From the NCBI GenBank assembly GCA_963971305.1, contig OZ020309.1:4581001-4645000 (forward strand): a stretch of 64,000 nucleotides of DNA. The letters are read 5' to 3'. A program made the translations under genes and the position numbers. The notes under the pieces are model-generated. The model made no database searches, was not told the DNA's origin, and saw only the letters and a program-made list of their open reading frames with translations. This stretch comes from Arcuatula senhousia (Eukaryota; Mollusca; Bivalvia; Mytilida; Mytilidae). Shown piece by piece: positions 47,431 through 56,400 of this stretch. Position 1 is the stretch's first letter; every line of letters begins with the position of its first letter.

Positions 47431-50400
47431 GTATGTTCATTTGATAATTTGATAATTTACAGATTCGTTTATTAATTATTTTCCACAATGAAGTCTTTTA
47501 TAAAATATTGTTTCGACATTTAGCTTGTTTGTCTCAATTTTGATTACATATATATTTTAATATGACAAATATGAATGTCTAGTATATAATCAAACAATGT
47601 TACTGTAATTTCAACTCTGAAAATCAGCTGACATACAGATTATGATTTATTTTAGTGCCTTCAGTGAGGATTGAACTCACAATATTTGGGACATCTACGG
47701 CGTACGCGCCTAGCTCACATAACAGAGGCTGTAACCATTACACCATCCTAGAAAAAAAATCAAAATATGTTTGTCAGGTGATTTTCATGGTTGAAATTAC
47801 AGTAACATTGTTTGATTATATATAGACATTCATTTTTGTTATTTTAGTTTAAACATATTTATTCATCCTGGATTGGGAAACAAGCTAAATGCTTCTATAA
47901 ATCCCTCTCCAGCTAGCAGTTTGCGAGTGTGGCCTTTGTAAACGGCCCCATTAAGCCTACTCTTATCGAACTCTACAAAGGGGTCTTTAACGTGCACATG
48001 ATAATTGCTCTCCCTATACACGGGACAACCTTTTTTCGTCCCTTCCGAAGGACTAGCATCGTTTCTTAAGACCATCCTCACAAATGGTGTCAAGAGAGAG
48101 TCGGAAAATCGGTTCATGAAATTTTCACCCCTGACGAAGATCAAACCACTAACCGTGGTGTTAAAAGCCCGACGCGTTAACCACTACACCACCGGCTCTC
48201 ATCATTTTTGTTATTTTATTAGATATATATTTTATATTATACGTTTTTTATTGACAGGTAATAAACTCGATGAAGTATGGATTTGGACCCCAGATAATGG
48301 ACGTTTTAGCCATTTTAAAACAACGAACGTGTTTAATTACTATACCAATCTTGAAGATTATCAAGTCAATCCTAGTCGAGAGAATATTTTAAACTTCAGC
48401 GTTTTATCAAAGGGAAGTAGATGTATAACCAAGTTTGTTATTTTGTCAGCAAGAGCAGATCTTAATACGTCTGAATATTACGAGATTTACATATCGCCAG
48501 AAAATGTTCATTACCGATACGGGGGCTCTACTAAAAAGGACATTATCTGTCCATACGGTCCTGTACCCACCAATTGCGAAGAATTCAGAGAATATAGTAT
48601 CAATTGGAACAGCAGGGGAGAAATAACTGTATACAACAGCTTCAGCAATACTTCAATGACGGTTGTGCATCCTAGTGTACCTTCGTATGAACTACCGATA
48701 ATGGGAGTAGGAATAAAGACAGGTTATGGTGACGAAGGCTTCTGGAAAATAAAACACACAGGTGAGACAAATTCAACACTCAATCTGTTTGAAATAAATT
48801 TATATTTACCTTCTAGAGATAAAAATTTGGGTGTTTCTCTAGGTCTGCAGGTATTGTCAAGTCATAATTCGTGCGCAGGAGATCGATTGCAGGAATGTCA
48901 GGTCATTATTCGGTAAACCTGATCGCTAATCATTAAAGCCAAAGCTTTGAAAGAGTTATACGCTTTATGCATGTAAAAGATCGCTTTGGGGACCACTGAG
49001 TAGTGCATCCGTTGGCTACTGGTTCGTCCCTACACACCTATCCCCTTTTCGGGTGGTTTTCAAAACTACTCCACGGATCCACCCATTTATTAAAAGCATG
49101 TCTCTGACCCGACATTGCGTACTGTACATTTTAATGCAACTAGGAATAATTCCCATTAAAATGTAATTTAACAGTTTCAAAATTATTACTGCTCCTAATC
49201 CGTCTTGAAAAGATTTGGACATGTGTGTGTATTTTCTGTGGTATGCTTAATTGATTCATCTTTATTGACCTCCTGTTTATGTAAAATATGGAGTTCTGGT
49301 GTAAATATGCATCTTTTATTTGTACCCACAATATAAGTCCATTTCAATATGTTCGTAAGTATCAGGGGCGGCTCCAGGGATTGTTTGAAAAGTGGGGTCT
49401 ACGGTAGAGAAAGGGGGTCCAAAGGTAAAAAAAAACTAATTTGGCCAGAATTTTGTACAATGTATCCCCGCTTATCAATCATCATCCCTCTGATACTTGC
49501 AGTTGCTGTGATATGAACCAAACTTTAACCCAGTGAGAGAGAGCCGGTGGTGTAGTGGTTAACGCGTCGGGCTATTAACACCAAGGTTCGTGGTTCGATC
49601 CTCGTCTCGGATGACAATTTCATGAACCAATTTCCGTCTCTCTCTTGACACCATTTGCGAGGATGGTCTCAAGAAACGATGCTAGTCCTTCGGAAGGGAC
49701 GAAAAAAGGATGTCCCGTGTATTTGGAGAGCAATACCCCATACACGTTAAAGACCCCTTTGTAGAGTTCGATAAGAGTAGGCTCAATGGGGGCCGCTGCA
49801 AAGGCCACACTCACAAACTGCTAGCTGGAGAGGTATATACATAAGCATTTAGCTTGTTTCCCAATCCAGGATAAATAAATATGTTAAAACTAAACTTTAA
49901 CCCCAGTCATTCATGTAGGTCAAGGTACGAATGTTGGGAACTATCAAACTGACCAAAAGATATATAATTATCCACAGGGTCAGGCTCTTCCCTACCAAAT
50001 TTTATTATTCTATCACTCTGACTACAGCCTATGTGCCATACACCCCCTTTAATTTTATTTTGATTTTTCATCGCATGTTTTTTTCTTTAGAATTCATTAC
50101 ATTGATATTTTTTCTTTAAAAAAAACCTTCATTTGTTGCATTTTGGCCTCAAAATGATTATATTTAACTTGATTCTGAAATTTTGTAAACATTGCAATCG
50201 CATGGACATGAAAATAAAGGTAAAACAAAACTACCGAACTTGAATGATCAATCTCATAGTCCAGAGAAAATGACAAAAACGAATCAGTCATACCGGAGAA
50301 TTTATGGATCGCAATAGTCCTGACTTGGTACAGGCATTTCAAACGAAATGGTGGGATAAACCAGGTTTTATGGCGTCAAACCTCCCTCGCCAAATGAAAG

Positions 50401-53400
50401 TATATTTGAAATTTTAACACATTAAAACGTTTTATTTCAGGAAGAAAAACAAATATTTTCCCTATAATTGTCTTTCCTCTTCTGTCCTCTTTAGTCGACG
50501 CCCCAAACGAAAGAAGTCCCAAGACTTTTCCTTGACGTGTTGCTTTTACTTCAAGCCATGTAATTGCCGAATTTCATAACTGCCGACATAAAGTCCTATA
50601 AAGAAGCCTTAGTACAACGGATGAAAATTAATTTTGATGTTTTGGAAACGAATTATGAATTTATGGATATATTTTGAATTAATTTGTATTTTGACAAATG
50701 TATAGTACGATACGCCCCCTACATATATAGTTTTGAGTTGCCCACCTGAGGTCATTTTTTAGGACAACGTATATTACTAAAAGAAAAGCGAAATAGGTCA
50801 ATGTCTCCGACCTACTAATTTGTTAATTATTCGTTAATTAAAACAATACCAATTATTAATGTGATATATTTTCCAACCCCAACATTGGACACATGCCACC
50901 ATATATTTGTTTTAGTTCTACGTTTCCTGGGTTTCATGTTTATCGCGTCAGAAAAAACACAGTCTAAAATTTTAATAGAATCTAGACGTTTCGTCCACTT
51001 TTATGGTTAAGACTGATCAGGGGTCACCCGATTTTTGGACTGTTTGTTGTCCATTTGATATTTTCAATTATTGTATTCAATTGTGTTTGAATATAATGAT
51101 AGTTATTTTTTTTCAATATTCAATGATTGTATTCAATCGTATATATATATATATAAGCGTACATAATAAAGGTAATAACAAAACTACCGAACTTGAATGA
51201 CCAATCTCATAGTCCAGAGAAAATGACAAAAACGAATCAGTCATACCGGAGAACTGGTGGATCGCAATGATAAAAGAACAAATCTTGTTGTGTTATAGAA
51301 TGGTATTATTCTATTTCTGATAAATTGCTTGTTTTGCAATTAAATATTATGATCGCAAATCTTTCGTTTACTTTTGTATTTCAGCCATACATTGTGATCT
51401 TGATGATCACTTGATAATTTTTATAATTGCACCTATATGTAAATTTTATCACATGTTTTTTCAAGCAGTTTTGCTTTCTCGAGTCTTTTGATAAGACTCA
51501 ACATGTTATAAGTATCACCCCTGCATATTTCTCATTATCATTTAGACCAAATTTGTCATCTTTTAAATCTTTATCACACCTTTACAACCCTTAAAGTGTA
51601 GCTAGGGCGTAAAAAACTCACTCATTTGTCTGTTATTTTGTTTACCCGTCACAATATCTACAAAATGAATTACAAGCTAGTTTGATTGCTGCATTTAAAT
51701 TGATAAATAATTATTTATATTGTAAACCTGTAATAAGGATTGTGACAACACTTGTTGTACCTGTATCAATTCTCAATATAAACTGTCAACAACCTCATTT
51801 TCTTCGAATGAAGTTTATTCTCACAAAACTATATGACATAGTTACAGAGAAAATAAAAAACAATTATGATACAACAATTCAAAGTGCACATGTGTGAAAT
51901 ACAGATTAAATTAACCAGGAGGGTTGACTATCACATTTATAATTTTAATGAATCTACATAGTTTTTTCTAATTCTATAACATTATTTGTGGTAAATAACC
52001 TTTCAAATTTCAAAACATTGCTTCTGCTATTAAAATATTTTTGGTAAAAAATTTTGTCGCTCTTTCTTGAAAAACTTACAAGACATATTATATACTTTTT
52101 ATATAATGGTATTCATCACCAACTTCAAAAGAGCCACAAAAATGACACAATATTTCATTTCTTGAAAGATTCTGCCATCTTCCCGCCTCTATCGGTAGGT
52201 GATGATTACATGTTCTAAATTTACAAAATGAAATTGCAAAACTGTAGTTCAACAATGACAAGTAGAGTTCAGATTTTAATTCTTTTTTGAAAAGTCGATA
52301 ACATAGTCCTTTTTGACGAATTATTAACAAGCGAATACCATTCTTGTAGAAACTGGTCTTTTAATATTAGTTCAATGCTACCAATTAGCCAATTTTCAAT
52401 TCCAACATTCTGTTCCTGCCAAATGTTTGACATTCCAGAATTATCAAATGTATTTTTCATAAATGTCATCCATTTACAAGGAAGTCCATAACTGTTAAAA
52501 TTGATGTATAAAAGTTTATATAGTATAGAAGATATCTTGTTCTCTTTACCGTTTATGAGGCGAAACCAATATCTAATCATCTTTAATTTAATTGTTATAG
52601 ATAATGGGTATCGGCCCAACTCACCATATATTAAAAAAGTTCGGTATCGATGTTTTCAATCTCAGAATATGTTTACAAAAGGATTTAAGATGGACTCTTT
52701 CAATGACGTCAAGATTTTCAAATTCCCAACCTTCACATCCTTATGTGAGTATTGGAACTACAATTTTGTCAAACATATCTAATTGACATTGTTTGACAGA
52801 TTATTTAATCTACATTTCTTAATTACACTATACATTGCCTTTAAAGCCTATTTTCGTAGTGTTTTCTTGTTGTAAGAAAAGATCCACTTCTAGCAAAAGA
52901 TCAATCTCCGAAACAGAGTATAGTCAATCCTATCTCAGACTACGTGTGGCAGAGTCTACCTAACGACATAATGAGTGCTGTTAGACTCTGTTTCGGAGAT
53001 TGGCAAAAGATATACCTAGATACTTATAATTTTTAACGATTTGAATCTCATTATTTTCAATATAAACTTTGCGTTTGATAATCTTCCTTTTGTAAATATC
53101 AAAATCTTTGTTTTATTTGTATTAATCTCAAGTTTCCATTGTTTGCAATTATCTGAAAAATGATTAACAAAACTTTGTAAGTCTTGACTATTATCTGCCA
53201 GAAGAACTGTATCGTCAGCATATAGTAAAATAAAGATTTTAAAATATTTTTCGAGCTCAATTTCTATATCTCTGTTTAAAGACTGAATTCCTGATAAGTT
53301 TGAATTTTCCAAAAAGCTTTGCAAATCGTTCAAAATATGGAAAAACGGGTAGGAGATAGGTTTTCACCTTGCCTGACTCCAATTTCACAAGCAAATAAAT

Positions 53401-56400
53401 CAGATTTCTCGTTATTATATACAACCTTAGATTTTGCATCATTATACATGTTCTGAACTATACGCAAAAATTTACCGTTTACATTGTTTGAAGCAAGTTT
53501 TAAAAAATTTCTATGTACAAAATCAAACGCCTTTTCAAAATCGATAAAAGCACAATGTAACTCTTTCTTCTTTACTGATAAAAAATAAAAAAGTGCATGT
53601 AAAGCAAAAATATGATCTATTGTTGAATATCCCTTTCGAAAACCAGCTTGGTTTTTGCATAGGATTTCATAGTTTTCTAAATGTTCACCCAGTCTATCAT
53701 TGAGAATAGATTTAAAATTTTACCTAGACATGACAAAAGAGTTATTGGTGTATAATTTTTAGCATCCAGCTTATCCCCTTTTGTTTATATATCGGAATTA
53801 TGTTGCCAATCAGCCAAGCTTTGGGTAAAATTCCCGAGTTAAAAATCAAATTAAACATATCAACATAAATATTAATCATTCTATCTAGAGGAAAGACAAT
53901 GTATTCGTTTATGATTTGATCTTTGCCAGGTGATTTGCCATTCTGAGCCTTCTTCACGGCTTTCAAAATATCGTCCTTCGTAATTGAACGATTTAAATGC
54001 TAATTTGTCATGTCCGAGTCAATTTCATTTCTAATTTCAAAATCATCTTGAAATAAAGGTAATAACAAAACTACCGAACTTGAATGATCAATCTCATAGT
54101 CCAGAGAAAATGACAAAAACGAATCAGTCATACCGGAAAATCGGTGGATCGCAACGGTACTAACTTGGTACAGGCATTTCAAACGGGTTTTATGGCGCCA
54201 AACCTCCCTCTTCCATTGCGATCTTAGGATCCGGTAATGACCATAGAATATTAAAAACGAAAGAATATGGAATATGTGCCAAAAAGACACATAGTTGTGT
54301 GACACAATAGGGATATTGAGGTGATCGACTCAGTACAGAAGACCAGTCAAACACTAATTAAAAAAAGATAACTATCATATCTTTTAACTAAATTTTGAAC
54401 TTTTCTACTAGTGGCTGATAACGAAAAATAATTTTTTTAGTGATCGTATGAGACGTATTTTCTTATAGCCATGCTCCAAAAGTCGGTCACGAAGAAATCG
54501 GTGTCTGATCAAAAAATCTGTGAAATGTGTGCAAGCTCTGGCATATCGAATAAGTTGTGAAATATAAACACCGAATGCAGGAGAAGTAGGTATATTGCTC
54601 TGTAGATTAGGAAAATAAATAATTTGAAAATTAAAATCGTCTCGTTTATCGTAAATTTTTGTACTGAGATGACCACAAATTCGAGGTGCAGATCCAAGAA
54701 AGACGTGACGCAATTTGATTTGGTGGTCTCTTTAATCTCCAATTCCGGAGGATATATTGAAGGAATCCATCTACCAAATGAAGTGTTATTGACAGAAAGG
54801 ACATCATCAATATATCTGAATGTAAGATTAAATGACCTTGCCTCTTTCATCTTCTTGTTCTTTACGAGTCCCTGAAGAAATTCAGTCTCGTAAGAGTATA
54901 AAAACAAATCGGCGAGGAGAGGAGCACAGTTTGTGCCCATAGGAATGCAGATTTGTTGTTGAAAATCTCTCCTCCGAAGATGACAAATATGTTGTCAATG
55001 AGGAAATCAAGCATACTGCAAACTTGTTCCAGTGTGTAACAAATTTTATCTTCGAAAGATGTTTTTGAAAAGAAGGTAAAATTATAACCCAAAACAACAA
55101 AATTCCTACAGTTTGAAAAGGCTTTTTCGAGAAGTTTTTTCAGGCGACACTTTAGTTTTTCGTGTGGCAAGGTAGTGTATAAAGTTGAAAAATCGAACGT
55201 TTTCAAAGAGTGAACCTCAGAAAATGATCTAGATTTAAAATGATCTAACAAATCTTTTGAGTTCTTCAAAATCCACATATGGTTAATTCCACTACGATTA
55301 TAAATAGTGTCGCAGTATGCTTGTTGACCTTCTTTGACAGCAGACAAGATTTTAGATAAATGAACGGACAGCTCTGTAGTTGAACATGATGAAGATCCAG
55401 CTATATACCTTTCTTTGTACGGATTTTTGTGAAGTTTAGGTATCCAGTACAAATATGGTAACTCTTTATGTTCCTCTTTCATTGGAATATTGAAAGAGGA
55501 CATAAAAGAGCTATGGTTGGCTATGATTTCATCTTTGTTAAATGTAGTCCGTGTGTATGTAGCACTAGCGGAAGTATTACCATCAATGCCTAGTTCTTTT
55601 ATTAGACAATTATAATAGTGTTTTACATACAAAAACTATATTAGATATTTTTATTTAAATCCTTATAAAAATCATACAAATCATTTAAAAGGATAATACT
55701 TTCTACATTTATATCATTTCCTTTGTTAAAAATTTTCAAAAATTCTTTTTGGATTTTCCTTCCTTTTATCTTTCATTTCTTTGCTCATATTTTCGTTACA
55801 TTTTCTAATACATTCGTTCATTGTTTTCTTATAATGATTTGCACTTTTACATAATTTTTTTTTTTTTAAAATATTTGACCCATAATGCTTATATAACCGT
55901 TTTGATTTTCTATATTCTTTTTTAGCCTTTTTACAGTCATTATTTTACCATAACTTGTTTTTAACCTCCACACTTTTTAGTTTTGTTTGCCTTTTTACAT
56001 ATGTTCCAAAAGTTACCTTTGCAGATTCTACCAGAATATCACATACATCTGTAACAATATTATTTATACATTCTCTTTTTATATGATCTACATAATTTTA
56101 GCAGTGACTATATTAAAACAAATTGGGTCGATTATTTCATTAGCAATGTTTCTTCTAAATTCATCAACTTTTTCCTGATTCCACTTTTTATATCTTTGGT
56201 TCATTATTTGTTACGTCATTCATAACTTGTGGTTCTTCAAGCCCATGGTTCTTCTTAATTTCTAGTGAAACAGGACAATAGATGTCTGAAAAAAAGCTTA
56301 CTTAACTAAAAAATCTCAAAATTTTAAATGTATTTAAGAAATTGACTCCTGCTTATAAAATAATCGACAACACTGGTATTTTGCATGTTGGCTTTCCAAC

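Larger units (their letters stand above)
44490..47445. repeat. Duplicated block, copy B (upstream of gene B)
   Basis: It is contiguous here but matches three separated pieces of copy A (1-954, 2581-2914, 10113-11925). It therefore represents the state without the 1.6-kb TIR element and the 7.2-kb fold-back-bearing segment. It includes a PLE-A remnant (45115-45530), one 180-bp-family unit (45540-45700), an hAT-like MITE (46333-46503) and a PLE-A tail on the minus strand (46718-46905). Confidence 0.85.
54050..55640 (-). pseudogene. Penelope-like element B, 5'-truncated, inserted in the LINE
   Basis: Minus frames 55632-54862 and 54940-54509 encode PLE reverse transcriptase: LPYLYWIPKLHKNPYKERYI, FDFSTLYTTLPHEKLK (motif A region), MGTNCAPLLADLFLYSY (motif B region) and FRYIDDVLSV (catalytic YIDD). 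The C-terminus continues through YGVYISQLIRYARAC and GYKKIRLIRSLKK. One frameshift near 54940 and more near 54650 break it. Its 3' tail (54410-54055) is the PLE-B repeat. The N-terminal third is missing and no GIY-YIG endonuclease is visible. Confidence 0.85.

Noticed and set aside
48005..48257. N-terminal extension of the FAMeT-like protein in copy B (long frame from 48005)
   Set aside because: The extension is antisense SINE; a splice acceptor at 48257 and the conserved phase-1 join to exon 1 explain the frame better.
49540..49612. Genuine tRNA gene with good A and B boxes
   Set aside because: It is the head of a 355-bp SINE with target duplication; the same head occurs at 48.1-48.2 kb.
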